A stretch of 64,000 bases of DNA from Bacillaceae bacterium JMAK1. GTDB taxonomy: Bacteria > Bacillota > Bacilli > Bacillales > Marinococcaceae. The stretch is from NCBI GenBank assembly GCA_012970285.1, contig JIBW01000003.1:124001-188000 (forward strand). Reading direction: 5' to 3'. The notes below the pieces were generated by a model, which worked only from the letters and a program-made list of their open reading frames with translations, did no database searches and was not told where the DNA came from. This document shows positions 8,331 through 23,273 of this stretch, one piece after another. How positions within the stretch are numbered: position 1 is the first letter of the stretch; each line of letters opens with the position of its first letter. Made by a program: the position numbers and the translations under genes.

Positions 8331-8894
8331 ATGTTTGAGTGGTTTAGTTTGGTTGTGATGGCAGTTGCTTTAGGCATGGATGCGTTTTCAATTGCACTCG
8401 TTTTTGGTGTTGGCCCTGGCATCAATAGAGCGGGAATGTGGCGAATTGCTACAAGTGTCGGTGTGTTTCATATGATTATGCCTCTTGCGGGAATGGCGCT
8501 CGGTGCATGGATCTCGAATTTTTATGGAGCAGGAATAGCGAGCTTTGTTGCTGGAGTTATTCTTGCGTTGATCGGTATACAAATGATTTTCACGAGCGTA
8601 AGTGGGAAAAAAGAGCACTCATTTCAACTAAGAGGTATCGGTGTGCTATTTTTTGCGTTTATCGTAAGTTTGGATAGTTTTTCTGTCGGTGTATCACTTG
8701 GAGCACTCGGTGCGGAGGCGACAGCCGTTATTCTTACTTTCGGATTCGTGACCATGCTCATGACGGCAATCGGTTTAAGTCTAGGTAGCTTGTTTAGAAA
8801 TCGGATCGGTGACTACGGTGAACTCATAGCTGGAATTGTTCTTTCTTTATTTGGTGTGTATTCAGCCTATCCCTTTATTCTTCAATTTATTTAA
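8331..8894 (+). CDS. mntP: Manganese efflux pump MntP
   Basis: Integral membrane Mn(II) exporter of the MntP family (YwlD in B. subtilis). The 187-residue protein has six predicted membrane helices and the duplicated acidic motif of the family: GMDAFSIAL near residue 15 and SLDSFSVGVSLGA near 113. No yybP-ykoY riboswitch was recognised; instead the start codon abuts a terminator-like hairpin. Position in the ywl cluster supports the call. Confidence 0.9.
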   Translation: MFEWFSLVVMAVALGMDAFSIALVFGVGPGINRAGMWRIATSVGVFHMIMPLAGMALGAWISNFYGAGIASFVAGVILALIGIQMIFTSVSGKKEHSFQLRGIGVLFFAFIVSLDSFSVGVSLGALGAEATAVILTFGFVTMLMTAIGLSLGSLFRNRIGDYGELIAGIVLSLFGVYSAYPFILQFI

Positions 8895-8927
8895 CATATG
8901 ATAGTGATATAGAGTTTTTATGAGGGG

Positions 8928-9383
8928 ATGGATAGCGTGACGCGCGTATTATTTGTGTGCACTGGCAACACGTGTCGTAGCCCAATGGCTGAAGCACTGC
9001 TCAAACATCATACTGCAACGGTTGACGTTCAATCTGCTGGAATCCATGCATTTTCGGGTTCGAAGGCGGCAGAACATTCAGCGATACTCGCTAAGGAATT
9101 CGGTCAGAGCCTGGACGATCATTCAGCACAACAACTTGATGAATCGTTACTAGGATGGGCGGACGTTGTACTAACGATGACTGCGAATCATCAAGATGCA
9201 ATTGCTTCAATCTTCCCAAACGAAAAACAAAAGGTTTTCACGCTCGGTGAATTTGCGGGCGAACCCGATGCGAACATTCAAGATCCATTTGGGGGAAGTA
9301 TAGAACAGTACCGCATCGCAAAAGAACAAATGGAAAGACTAATAAAAGCTGCAAAACCAAGATTAGTGGAGGGAAAGTCATGA
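8928..9383 (+). CDS. ywlE: Protein-arginine-phosphatase YwlE
   Basis: Low-molecular-weight phosphatase that removes phosphate from arginine residues, opposing the McsB kinase in heat-shock control and ClpCP targeting. CTGNTCRS (11-18) is the phosphate loop, with Cys11 the nucleophile; Thr at the third loop position is the residue that favours phosphoarginine. The general acid is Asp119 in DPFGGS. 151 residues, family length. Its end overlaps rpiB by 4 bp. Confidence 0.93.
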   Translation: MDSVTRVLFVCTGNTCRSPMAEALLKHHTATVDVQSAGIHAFSGSKAAEHSAILAKEFGQSLDDHSAQQLDESLLGWADVVLTMTANHQDAIASIFPNEKQKVFTLGEFAGEPDANIQDPFGGSIEQYRIAKEQMERLIKAAKPRLVEGKS

Positions 9384-9820
9384 AAGTAATTATCGGATCA
9401 GACCATGCAGGTCTTCGTTTAAAGAAAGAAATTTTACCACTGTTAGATGAAAAGGGCATTGAGTATGAAGATGTTGGTGCTCATGAAACCGATAGTGTCG
9501 ATTACCCTGACTTTGCAAAGCCTGTGTCTGAGGCTGTAGCGAACGGAGATTACGACCGAGGCATTTTAATTTGTGGAACAGGAATTGGGATGTCAATTGC
9601 TGCAAACAAAGTAAAAGGCATTCGATGTGCCCTCGTTCATGACTTGTTTAGCGCCGAAATGACACGCCTCCACAATGACTCAAACGTATTAGCAATGGGT
9701 GAGCGAGTCGTTGGACCTGGAATTGCGACGTCCATTGTTGAGAAGTGGCTGGATACACCGTATGAGGGAGGACGTCACCAACGTCGTGTAGACAAGATGA
9801 TGGAATTAGATCAAACATGA
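9380..9820 (+). CDS. rpiB: Ribose-5-phosphate isomerase B
   Basis: Interconverts ribose 5-phosphate and ribulose 5-phosphate in the pentose phosphate pathway. The RpiB/LacAB fold is clear: GSDHAG (6-11), active-site Cys65 in CGTGIGMSIAANK, and the late HNDSNVLAMG segment. 146 residues. ATG overlaps ywlE (ATGA) and its stop overlaps ywlG (ATGA), so three genes are translationally coupled. Confidence 0.95.
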   Translation: MKVIIGSDHAGLRLKKEILPLLDEKGIEYEDVGAHETDSVDYPDFAKPVSEAVANGDYDRGILICGTGIGMSIAANKVKGIRCALVHDLFSAEMTRLHNDSNVLAMGERVVGPGIATSIVEKWLDTPYEGGRHQRRVDKMMELDQT

Positions 9821-10356
9821 CGATCACTAGTGAGGTCACAGACTTACTTGCTGAGTTAAATGAGCAGGCAGCACTCCAAAGAGGAGATGTGCTTGTGATC
9901 GGTGCAAGTACGAGTGAGATTGCGGGAAAACACATCGGCACAGAAGGTTCTGAAGAAATTGCCAAGGCAGTAGTCGAAGCGATTGAGGAGTTCTGTTCAA
10001 AGACTGGGGTGATCCCTGCATATCAAGGGTGTGAGCATATTAACCGAGCACTCGTCGTTCCGCGGTCGTTTGCGGATGCTCATCACCTTCCAGTCGTAAA
10101 TGTAGTGCCTGTACGTCATGCCGGTGGAGCGATGGCTTCTTATGCTTATTCAGAAGGGCAAGAGCGTGTCATCGTTGAACATATCGCGGCTGACGCAGGC
10201 GTTGATATAGGCCTCACGTTGATCGGAATGCATTTAAAACATGTCGCTGTACCCGTTCGACCGTCGAACCAAAAGGTTGGACAAGCGATCGTCACGATGG
10301 CTAGAACTCGTCCAAAATATATTGGGGGTCCACGCTCACACTATAGCAATTCGTGA
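9817..10356 (+). CDS. ywlG: TIGR01440/UPF0340 family protein YwlG
   Basis: Conserved Firmicutes protein of unknown biochemical role, 179 residues. It has the family segments IGASTSEIAGKHIG (near 28-41), YQGCEHINRALV (near 68-79) and GLTLIGMHLKHVAVPVRP. It is coupled to rpiB by a 4-bp overlap and lies upstream of glyA, as in B. subtilis. No catalytic residues can be assigned. Confidence 0.9.
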   Translation: MTITSEVTDLLAELNEQAALQRGDVLVIGASTSEIAGKHIGTEGSEEIAKAVVEAIEEFCSKTGVIPAYQGCEHINRALVVPRSFADAHHLPVVNVVPVRHAGGAMASYAYSEGQERVIVEHIAADAGVDIGLTLIGMHLKHVAVPVRPSNQKVGQAIVTMARTRPKYIGGPRSHYSNS

Positions 10357-10398
10357 TAAACTAGAAAAAAAGGTTAGGGAAAGGGGAACAACTGTAAG

Positions 10399-11634
10399 AT
10401 GAAACATGTCGCAAGTCAAGATCCTGCCATTTTTGAAGCTATTCAAGATGAATTACAACGCCAAAGAGAAAAGATCGAATTGATCGCATCAGAGAACTTC
10501 GTATCTGAAGCGGTTATGGAAGCTCAAGGTTCTGTTTTGACGAACAAGTATGCAGAAGGCTATCCGGGTCGTCGTTACTATGGAGGTTGTGAGCACGTAG
10601 ATGTCGTTGAAGATCTTGCACGAGATCGTGTAAAAGAAATCTTCGGTGGCGATCATGTTAACGTTCAGCCGCACTCAGGTGCACAAGCGAACATGGGTGT
10701 CTATTTTACGATTCTTGAGCATGGTGACACTGTGCTCGGGATGAACCTTTCTCACGGTGGACACTTGACGCATGGTAGCCCAGTAAACTTTAGCGGTGTT
10801 CAGTATAACTTCGTTGAGTATGGTGTAACGGAAAATGACCATCTCATCGACTATGATAAAGTTCTTGAGCTCGCTAAAGCCCATCAGCCGAAACTCATCG
10901 TTGCAGGTGCTTCTGCTTATCCACGCGAAATTGACTTCAAACGTTTCCGTGAGATTGCGGATGAAGTTGGCGCGTATCTTATGGTCGACATGGCTCATAT
11001 TGCAGGTCTTGTTGCTGCGGGCCTTCACAACAACCCAGTTCCTCATTCCCATTTTGTAACGTCAACGACTCACAAAACGTTACGCGGACCACGTGGTGGT
11101 TTGATTATTTGTGAGGAACAATTTGCTAAAAAAGTGGACAAGTCTATCTTCCCTGGTCTTCAGGGTGGGCCACTCATGCACGTGATTGCAGCAAAGGCAG
11201 TGTCTTTCCTAGAAGTATTACAGCCGTCATTTAACGACTATGCTGCACAGATTATTAGCAATGCGAAAAGGCTTGGAGAAAGTCTACAGAAAGAGGGCAT
11301 TAGCCTCGTTTCTGGTGGTACAGACAATCACTTGCTTTTACTTGACCTAACAGGGTTAGGCCTTACGGGTAAGGTGGCTGAGAAAGCATTGGATGATGTT
11401 GGTGTTACAACGAACAAAAACACAATTCCATTTGACCCAGAGAGTCCGTTCGTGACAAGCGGTATTCGAATCGGAACGGCAGCCGTAACTTCTCGTGGTT
11501 TCAAAGAAGAAGATATGGATGAAATTGCTGCGATCATCGGACTCACGCTAAACAACATGGAACAAGATGAGAAACTCGCTGAAGCTCGTCAACGTGTTAA
11601 AACGTTAACAAGCAAGTTTCCAATGTATGAATAA
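10399..11634 (+). CDS. glyA: Serine hydroxymethyltransferase
   Basis: PLP enzyme that converts serine and tetrahydrofolate to glycine and 5,10-methylene-THF, the main one-carbon source. The 411-residue protein contains [10 protein letters not shown], the PLP lysine in [13 protein letters not shown] (Lys226), and [21 protein letters not shown] site precedes the ATG. No PurR-type box was recognised in the 42-nt gap. A stem-loop terminator follows. Confidence 0.97.
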   Translation: MKHVASQDPAIFEAIQDELQRQREKIELIASENFVSEAVMEAQGSVLTNKYAEGYPGRRYYGGCEHVDVVEDLARDRVKEIFGGDHVNVQPHSGAQANMGVYFTILEHGDTVLGMNLSHGGHLTHGSPVNFSGVQYNFVEYGVTENDHLIDYDKVLELAKAHQPKLIVAGASAYPREIDFKRFREIADEVGAYLMVDMAHIAGLVAAGLHNNPVPHSHFVTSTTHKTLRGPRGGLIICEEQFAKKVDKSIFPGLQGGPLMHVIAAKAVSFLEVLQPSFNDYAAQIISNAKRLGESLQKEGISLVSGGTDNHLLLLDLTGLGLTGKVAEKALDDVGVTTNKNTIPFDPESPFVTSGIRIGTAAVTSRGFKEEDMDEIAAIIGLTLNNMEQDEKLAEARQRVKTLTSKFPMYE

Positions 11635-11647
11635 AGAGTGAGAGGAA

Positions 11648-11675
11648 AGCAGGAGCAAGTATTCCTGCTTTTTCT
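11648..11675 (+). terminator. Terminator of glyA
   Basis: AGCAGGA and TCCTGCT arms with an 8-nt loop, then a T-rich tract. Confidence 0.8.
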
Positions 11676-11829
11676 TATGACGGCTTTTATCTTGCCATAG
11701 TTTTGATGCAATTTGGATAAAATATGACTTGAATCAAGGTCTGTTTTTCTGTAAAATTTTCAAAGGCATTTATCGATTTCACTCTTTAGAGTTTAGAAAT
11801 AGAACCAATAAAAGGAGCGTGTTTGCAGT

Positions 11830-12459
11830 ATGGGTAAAGTATACGTATTCGATCATCCACTCATCCAACATAAACTTACGTACATTCGTGATGTATCAAC
11901 AGGAACGAAGGAGTTTCGTGAGTTAACAGATGAAGTCGCGACATTAATGGCGTTTGAAATCACTCGCGATCTTCAACTAGAAGAAGTGACGATCAACACA
12001 CCAGTAGGTCCAGCGCAATCGTCAGTAATCGCTGGGAAGAAGCTTGGAATTGTCCCGATTCTTCGTGCAGGCCTAGGAATGGTAGAGGGCATCCTTGACT
12101 TAATCCCAACGGCAAAAGTAGGACATGTCGGTCTTTACCGCGATCCTGAAACGTTCCAACCCGTAGAGTACTACGTAAAGCTTCCTAAAGACATTGAAGA
12201 GCGTGACCTGATCGTTGTAGATCCGATGCTTGCGACTGGAGGTTCTGCAGTTGAAGCAATTAACTCTCTTAAAACACGCGGAGCAAGAAACATTAAGTTA
12301 ATGTGCCTAATCGCAGCCCCAGAAGGCGTTGCACAAGTACAACAAGATCACCCGGACGTTGACATCTACTTGGCAGCACTTGATGAAAAGCTAAACGAAA
12401 AAGGTTACATCGTACCAGGCCTTGGCGATGCTGGTGACCGTCTTTTCGGAACGAAGTAA
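11830..12459 (+). CDS. upp: Uracil phosphoribosyltransferase
   Basis: Salvages uracil to UMP with PRPP. The 209-residue protein has the family ends ([27 protein letters not shown]) and the PRPP-binding loop [10 protein letters not shown] at 131-140. ATG at 11830 follows AAAGGAGCG. Position after glyA is as in B. subtilis. It has its own terminator. Confidence 0.97.
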   Translation: MGKVYVFDHPLIQHKLTYIRDVSTGTKEFRELTDEVATLMAFEITRDLQLEEVTINTPVGPAQSSVIAGKKLGIVPILRAGLGMVEGILDLIPTAKVGHVGLYRDPETFQPVEYYVKLPKDIEERDLIVVDPMLATGGSAVEAINSLKTRGARNIKLMCLIAAPEGVAQVQQDHPDVDIYLAALDEKLNEKGYIVPGLGDAGDRLFGTK

Positions 12460-12473
12460 ATAATAGTTAGGAA

Positions 12474-12510
12474 AGAACCTTCTCACCCGGTGTGAGAAGG
12501 TTCTTTTTTT
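12474..12510 (+). terminator. Terminator of upp
   Basis: A 13-bp perfect stem (AGAACCTTCTCAC and its complement) with a 5-nt loop and a T-run. Confidence 0.9.
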
Positions 12511-12578
12511 GTTGTAAAAAGTGATTGTATGTTTCAGCATCCTCTAGAGCATTCTAATGGCTATAAAGGAGGTCGGTG

Positions 12579-14807
12579 ATGAAGAATACGTTCCGATGCA
12601 TAACCGCCCTTATGATGTCGATGATTATTTTACTAACATCATTTACGAGCGTAGATGCTCAGCCGTCTAAAGAAATGTACATTGTCCAAATGAGTGATTC
12701 GTATAGTGAAACGATGAACCGTATTGAAGAGGTAATCGGTGGAATTGAACCTGAGTTTATATATGAGAATAGTATTAAAGGGGCTGCTTACCGGTTTACA
12801 AGCGAACAAGCAGAACGAGTGAAGGCGATTGCGGGGGTTAATGAAGTCGATGCAAGCGTTGATTATGAAGTTTCTTTAAAAGAGAGCGTCCCGTTCATTG
12901 GTGCTGATAACCTTCGATCACAACTGGAGGACCGTGGGGTTCGCCTCACCGGAAAAGGTGTAAAAGTTGGTGTCATTGATACAGGTATCGATTACAACCA
13001 CCCTGATCTGAGCCGTAGTTACGTAAAAGGCTACGATGTTGTCGACAAAGATGACGACCCGATGGAATCGAAGATAAGAGGAAAAGCACAGACATTTCAT
13101 GGTACTCACGTTGCAGGCATTATTGCAGCAAATGGACGTGTAAAAGGAGTGGCTCCTGAGGCAGAACTTTACATTTATCGCGCACTTGGCCCAGAAGGAC
13201 AGGGATCAACAGCGTTCATTTTAGAGGCGATAGAGCGCGCCATTGATGACGAAGTCGATGTATTGAATTTGTCACTCGGAAGCCCGATCAATGGTCCGGA
13301 TTGGCCGACGAGTTTGGCGCTAGACAAAGCGACAGAAGCAGGAATAATTACGGTCACGTCAAACGGGAATAGCGGTCCAGATTTATGGAGTGTCGGTTCT
13401 CCAGGAACATCATCAAAAGCCATTTCAGTCGGTGCGTCTACCCCGCCATTAAAAGCACCTCAAATTCGTGTATCAGACGGCGAAGAGAACATCGGTCTAC
13501 ACGCCATTCAAGGATCGAAGCCTTGGGATTTAAAGCGAAGTAATTTGCTCGTTGATGGTCACCTCGGGATGCCGGAAGATCTGATGAGTGTGGAAGGCAA
13601 GGTCGTACTCATTGAGCGTGGCGGAATTCCAATTAAAGCAAAGTTAGAAAATGCAAAAGAGGCAGGAGCAAAAGCAGTACTTTTGATGAATAACATTCCG
13701 GGGACGTTTGCAGCGGGTGTTGAAGAACCAGTAGCTTTTACAGCTGCGACGATCGATCACCACGACGGTGTCCGGTTACGAGAGTGGATAGAGCTGAACG
13801 GTGAAGATACTATGATCGAGACGAAGTACGTGGAAGAAACCGATCATATGGCTTTATTTAGCTCTAGAGGTCCTGTCACGCAAACATGGGACATCAAACC
13901 GGATGTGGTTGCCCCAGGGGTCGACATCGACAGTACCGTTCCGAACGGATACATGGCGTTGAACGGTACAAGTATGGCGGCACCACACATCGCAGGAGCA
14001 GCAGCACTATTAAAACAAGCTAAACCAGAGTGGGGACCAGAACAAGTAAAAGCGGCGTTAATGAATACGGCGGTTCCTCTCGTGTCGGAGAATGGTGAGC
14101 GGTACCCTCCATTTGTTCAAGGATCTGGTCGTGTCGATATCGAAGCGGCCGTTCGAAGTGACACACTCGTTTATCCTGGTGCACTTTCTTTTGGTGTATG
14201 GGATGGGGATCCAAAACAACAAGAAAGCCAACGACTCGAGAAAGAACTAACGATTGAAAATCACGGCAATGAAAAGAGGACATATCGCTTTGACGTACCA
14301 GCGTCACTCGGTACAGGGTTGAAGTGGCAAATGCCAATGCCTGTAACCGTAGAGCCGGGTGAATCTAAGAACGTGACGATACGTGTTGAGATTGAAACGG
14401 ATATTATCGACTTTAAACGTGTGGATGGTCAAATTAAAGTAACGGGCGGACAAGAGGATATCACTTTGCCGTTTCTTTTATTCAGTGATGAGCCGGATTA
14501 TCCGAGAGTAAGTGCTTTTCAGTTCGGGAAGTTGCCAAACGGTGGCGATTGGATGTATGAAGTATTTCTACCTGGTGGAGCAGAAGAACTGGAAATCTCA
14601 CTTTATGATCCGGATACGTTTACGTACATTATGACACTGGATCATGAAACGGATATTCCAAAAGGCGTATTTGAAAAGCGTCTTCATAAAGACGCTGTGC
14701 AATTAGATCCAGGTCTTTATCACGTGCTCGTCTATGCAAAGTTAAAAGATCGAGAAGATACGGTTGAATCAAAGATTCTTCTGCTAGAATCAAGAAAGAA
14801 GAAGTAA
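12579..14807 (+). CDS. vpr: Secreted S8 subtilisin-like serine protease (Vpr type)
   Basis: Extracellular protease with signal peptide (about 1-27, cut near VDA), I9 propeptide (about 32-100) and subtilisin domain with triad Asp134 (VIDTG), His174 (HGTHVAG) and Ser465 (GTSMAAP). A protease-associated domain is inserted between His and Ser (about 310-410). A C-terminal beta-sandwich with an acidic tail follows. ATG at 12579 is preferred to GTG at 12576 because AAGGAGG then lies 5 nt away. Overall architecture matches Vpr, which is not between upp and atp in B. subtilis, so it is probably a local insertion. Confidence 0.88.
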   Translation: MKNTFRCITALMMSMIILLTSFTSVDAQPSKEMYIVQMSDSYSETMNRIEEVIGGIEPEFIYENSIKGAAYRFTSEQAERVKAIAGVNEVDASVDYEVSLKESVPFIGADNLRSQLEDRGVRLTGKGVKVGVIDTGIDYNHPDLSRSYVKGYDVVDKDDDPMESKIRGKAQTFHGTHVAGIIAANGRVKGVAPEAELYIYRALGPEGQGSTAFILEAIERAIDDEVDVLNLSLGSPINGPDWPTSLALDKATEAGIITVTSNGNSGPDLWSVGSPGTSSKAISVGASTPPLKAPQIRVSDGEENIGLHAIQGSKPWDLKRSNLLVDGHLGMPEDLMSVEGKVVLIERGGIPIKAKLENAKEAGAKAVLLMNNIPGTFAAGVEEPVAFTAATIDHHDGVRLREWIELNGEDTMIETKYVEETDHMALFSSRGPVTQTWDIKPDVVAPGVDIDSTVPNGYMALNGTSMAAPHIAGAAALLKQAKPEWGPEQVKAALMNTAVPLVSENGERYPPFVQGSGRVDIEAAVRSDTLVYPGALSFGVWDGDPKQQESQRLEKELTIENHGNEKRTYRFDVPASLGTGLKWQMPMPVTVEPGESKNVTIRVEIETDIIDFKRVDGQIKVTGGQEDITLPFLLFSDEPDYPRVSAFQFGKLPNGGDWMYEVFLPGGAEELEISLYDPDTFTYIMTLDHETDIPKGVFEKRLHKDAVQLDPGLYHVLVYAKLKDREDTVESKILLLESRKKK

Positions 14808-14814
14808 GGCGGAT

Positions 14815-14850
14815 GGAGGAGCTTGAATCCCAAGTTTCTCCGATCTTTTT
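14815..14850 (+). terminator. Weak terminator of the protease gene
   Basis: GGAGGAGCTTG pairs imperfectly with CAAGTTTCTCC, followed after GAT by five T residues. Confidence 0.5.
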
Positions 14851-14990
14851 ATGTTCTTAAAGGATAGTAATCACAAAAAATGGATATTGCTGCTATGATA
14901 CAAGACCTAATTTACAATTTGTCAATCTTTTGACACAAAGTAGAATTTGCCGATCACTGTTACGGAGGGATTTTCCTTGTATATCCCTCG

Positions 14991-15019
14991 TTGACATCAA
15001 TGTATCCCTATTGTACGAT
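14991..15019 (+). promoter_or_regulatory. Putative sigma-A promoter of the atp operon
   Basis: TTGACA at 14991-14996 and TACGAT at 15014-15019 with a 17-nt spacer, about 75 nt before atpZ. A second TTGACA at 14930 lacks a good -10 element. Confidence 0.5.
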
Positions 15020-15093
15020 TACTGAGGGTATGATGATTGATTATCGTGTAGTAGTACAGGTGATTAATCTTAGATTCCGAAGGGAGTAACCAA

Positions 15094-15323
15094 ATGGCAG
15101 GAGACAACGGCAAGCGAAACCCTCATAAAGGTGTCGCAATTGTGTCGTCGGTTCTTTTTTCCATGATCGGTTCGATGTTCGGAGGTTTATTATTAGGATA
15201 TTGGGCTGATGGGCATTTAGGAACAACCCCATTTCTTCTTATTGTAGGCTTGCTACTCGGTATGACAGCAGGTTTTTATGGTGCGTATCAGGTAATTAAG
15301 CCATTTTTAGGAGACGATGACAA

Positions 15324-15327
<4 letters not shown>
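15094..15327 (+). CDS. atpZ: AtpZ/AtpI family membrane protein
   Basis: Small membrane protein of 77 residues with two predicted helices (about 15-38 and 47-69) joined by GYWADGHLGTTPF. It precedes atpI and overlaps it by 4 bp. In alkaliphilic Bacillus pseudofirmus the gene at this place is atpZ and has been linked to Mg2+ transport together with atpI. The start has a GAAGGGAG site. Confidence 0.82.
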
Positions 15328-16452
<1,125 letters not shown>

Positions 16453-16460
16453 CTTTATGA

Positions 16461-16492
16461 ATAACGCCTGCTCGCCTATAAGAGCATGTTAT
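16461..16492 (+). other. Hairpin upstream of atpE
   Basis: ATAAC and TGCTC pair with GAGCA and GTTAT around an 8-nt loop, with an internal asymmetry. No T-run follows, so it is a candidate mRNA processing or stability element rather than a terminator. Confidence 0.5.
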
Positions 16493-16517
16493 CAATTATA
16501 AATTTTAACTATATTAA

Positions 16518-16751
<234 letters not shown>

Positions 16752-16778
16752 GTTTTGTCAATCGTAAGAAGATGATGG

Positions 16779-16814
16779 ATGGCGATAGTGTTCTTGTTGT
16801 AGAACCTTCGCCAT
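16779..16814 (+). other. Hairpin downstream of atpE
   Basis: ATGGCGA pairs with TCGCCAT and, nested, GTTCT with AGAAC. No T-run follows. With the hairpin at 16461 it brackets the c-subunit gene. Confidence 0.5.
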
Positions 16815-16861
16815 TCCTTATGTATCACTGTTTAACGAATGAGCTGAAAGGAGCGTAAACG

Positions 16862-17359
16862 ATGGAGATACTCTCAGAAGGTATTGAGTGGGGCACGATA
16901 TTTTATTCCTTAGCTGCCTTTACTGTACTCATGCTTATCATTGGTAAGTTCGCCTTAAAGCCTTTAATGGGCATTATGGAGAAACGTCAAAATCAAGTGA
17001 ACGACGATCTTGACAATGCCGAGAAGAGCCGTGTTGAAGCAGAAAAATACTTGGAGCAACAACGTGAAGAGTTGAAAGCAGCACGTGTTCAGGCACAAGA
17101 AACTCTTGAGCAAGCGAGCAAGATGAGCGAGCAACAATCTCGTCAAGTTCTTGAGCAAGCAAAGCAAGAGGCAGAGCGTATTAAAGAAGCTGCCGTTCAA
17201 GATATAGAGCGTGAAAAAGAGCAAGCCCTTGAGTCCGTTCGTAATCAAGTCGCCAGCCTTTCTGTTGCAATTGCAACGAAAGTGATTGAGAAAGAATTGG
17301 ATGAAAAAGAACAAGAGAAGCTTATTGACAGTTACCTAAAAGAGGTTGAAGCAAAATGA
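16862..17359 (+). CDS. atpF: ATP synthase subunit b
   Basis: Peripheral stalk subunit, 165 residues: one N-terminal membrane helix (about 12-30) followed by a long charged Glu/Gln/Arg-rich coiled coil. ATG at 16862 follows AAAGGAGCG. It overlaps atpH by 4 bp. Confidence 0.94.
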   Translation: MEILSEGIEWGTIFYSLAAFTVLMLIIGKFALKPLMGIMEKRQNQVNDDLDNAEKSRVEAEKYLEQQREELKAARVQAQETLEQASKMSEQQSRQVLEQAKQEAERIKEAAVQDIEREKEQALESVRNQVASLSVAIATKVIEKELDEKEQEKLIDSYLKEVEAK

Positions 17360-17895
17360 GTGACTTCCAAGTAGCTGGACGTTACGGAAGTGCATTATTC
17401 CAACTGGCGAAAGAAAAGGAAGTCCTATCTCGCGTAAGCGAAGAGTTGACGACAGTCAAAAGCGTCTTCGAATCACTTCCGGAACTACAAGCCATTCTTG
17501 CTCATCCACGTTTATCCAAGTCTGAAAAACGTGCTTTGCTTCAAGACGGGTTTTCTGCAATGCATGATTACGTAAAAAACACGTTGTACGTTCTAAATGA
17601 TCGTGATCGCATGGCTGCGTTGCCATACGTCATTGATGAGTTTGTAGCACTTGCTAACGAAGCTCTTGGCATTGAAGAAGCGACCGTGTATTCCGTAAGA
17701 GCGTTAACAGACGATGAACTTCAAGCGATCACTTCGAAATTCCAAGCGAAGATCGGCGATCGTGAACTTCGTGTGAAGAACGAAACGGATAAAGATATGT
17801 TGGGTGGACTTATCGTTCGTATTGGCGACACTGTATACGATGGTAGCGTTCGTAACCAACTTAAGAAGCTCGAACGACAAATTATGTCAGTGTAA
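17356..17895 (+). CDS. atpH: ATP synthase subunit delta
   Basis: OSCP-type subunit that joins the peripheral stalk to F1. 179 residues with the family start ([12 protein letters not shown]) and the C-terminal [20 protein letters not shown] motif. ATG overlaps the atpF stop. Confidence 0.94.
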   Translation: MSDFQVAGRYGSALFQLAKEKEVLSRVSEELTTVKSVFESLPELQAILAHPRLSKSEKRALLQDGFSAMHDYVKNTLYVLNDRDRMAALPYVIDEFVALANEALGIEEATVYSVRALTDDELQAITSKFQAKIGDRELRVKNETDKDMLGGLIVRIGDTVYDGSVRNQLKKLERQIMSV

Positions 17896-17909
17896 ATTGT
17901 TAATTGTGA

Positions 17910-19436
<1,527 letters not shown>

Positions 19437-19453
19437 CGTTTTGAGTTCAGTGA

Positions 19454-21793
<2,340 letters not shown>

Positions 21794-21796
21794 TAA

Positions 21797-22219
<423 letters not shown>

Positions 22220-22224
22220 TAAAA

Positions 22225-22259
22225 AGCTGTCTTGACCACTGTGTCAGACAGCTTTTTTT
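22225..22259 (+). terminator. Terminator of the atp operon
   Basis: AGCTGTC/GACAGCT stem extended by TGAC/GTCA with one bulged base, followed by seven T residues. Confidence 0.9.
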
Positions 22260-22270
22260 GCGGCTTTTTT

Positions 22271-22287
22271 GCGGGGACTGTCCCCGC
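22271..22287. repeat. GC-rich palindrome after atpC
   Basis: GCGGGGA-CTG-TCCCCGC is a perfect 7-bp arm palindrome 12 nt after the atp terminator, preceded by a T-run. It resembles a REP-like 3' unit. I saw no other copy in the window. Confidence 0.45.
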
Positions 22288-22590
22288 ATGAATTGATAAT
22301 TCATACAACTGTCACAATTACGAATGTGACTTATTATGTTTTTTACATACTTATAATCTTGGATTATCTGAGTATTTTTACCATGAAAATGCTAGGTATC
22401 ACTTAAAGAAATGGCGAATTAGGGGGTATCGTCATAAACATGTCAAAACCCTGTTTAACTAAGTCTTTTCACTCTGTCGACATGTTCAAAAGCATTTGAT
22501 ATAATTAATCTGTTGTGGATTTTTAGTGAGCTTCGTTTGATTAGTCGAAAGATTACATAGTAGTCGTTCGAACAGAAAGGAATTTTTCGC

Positions 22591-22830
22591 TTGTTGATGT
22601 TTGATCATATTGGACAACATGCACTGTTACACATCACGTTTAGTTTGTTCATACTTGTGATCGTATGGTGGAGTTTGCAATCGCTGAAACTCGAGAAGTT
22701 AATCCGACATCCAAAAAGTGGCAGAGGAATGATGCTATTTATTTTGATTGCTGTTGCGATTACTCACCTTGTGACAAGCTTTTTCCTCGAGTACCTAAAT
22801 CAAGCGTTAAACTTGCGTTATTTGTTTTGA
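22591..22830 (+). CDS. ywzB: DUF1146 family small membrane protein YwzB
   Basis: 79-residue protein with two hydrophobic helices (about 12-27 and 46-64) and the DUF1146-type segment W.SLQSLKLEKLIRHPKSGRG. It lies after atpC, as ywzB does in B. subtilis. TTG at 22591 with GAAAGGA about 9 nt upstream; TTG 22594 or ATG 22597 are alternatives. Function unknown. Confidence 0.8.
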   Translation: MLMFDHIGQHALLHITFSLFILVIVWWSLQSLKLEKLIRHPKSGRGMMLFILIAVAITHLVTSFFLEYLNQALNLRYLF

Positions 22831-23273
22831 CCACTTTTTATGTATGGGGTCAACAAATCCGTAAACACTAAAGCCTAACAAGATAAAACGATCAAAGTAG
22901 TAGAAAAAGCACGTTTTATAATGGTACACGTTGGGAATAGGCACCTGTAGCCTTTTAGACAAAAATGAAATTAACTTTGTAACTTTTTACAATGCATGTC
23001 GTCTAAGTACATGTGTTTTGAAAAGATACTTATGCAAAGTACTTGTATGTAAGCAGATGACATAAGACATGACATGAATTTGGTTCCAGCCAAGAATGAA
23101 TTGGGCGTAATGAACGAGGCCTTGACGGGAACGCCCATCCACGCTAGTGAATAGTATGAGAACGAAGTGAGCATTCCTGTCTGGTTGCCAAGCGATCCAG
23201 TATAGCCGATCCGCGGTACAGCGGAGGCGTGTTACAGTGAAATGATTTATTTATGGACGCGGAGGGGAATACG
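22831..23273 (+). other. Gene-free leader region before murA
   Basis: No coding sequence is visible. The first half is AT-rich with a TATAAT at 22916. The second half (about 23090-23250) is GC-richer with short complementary pairs: GGGCGT/ACGCCC (23103 and about 23131), CCGC/GCGG around 23210. B. subtilis has ywmA and ywmB in this interval; no trace was found. It could hold a structured RNA leader. Confidence 0.4.
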
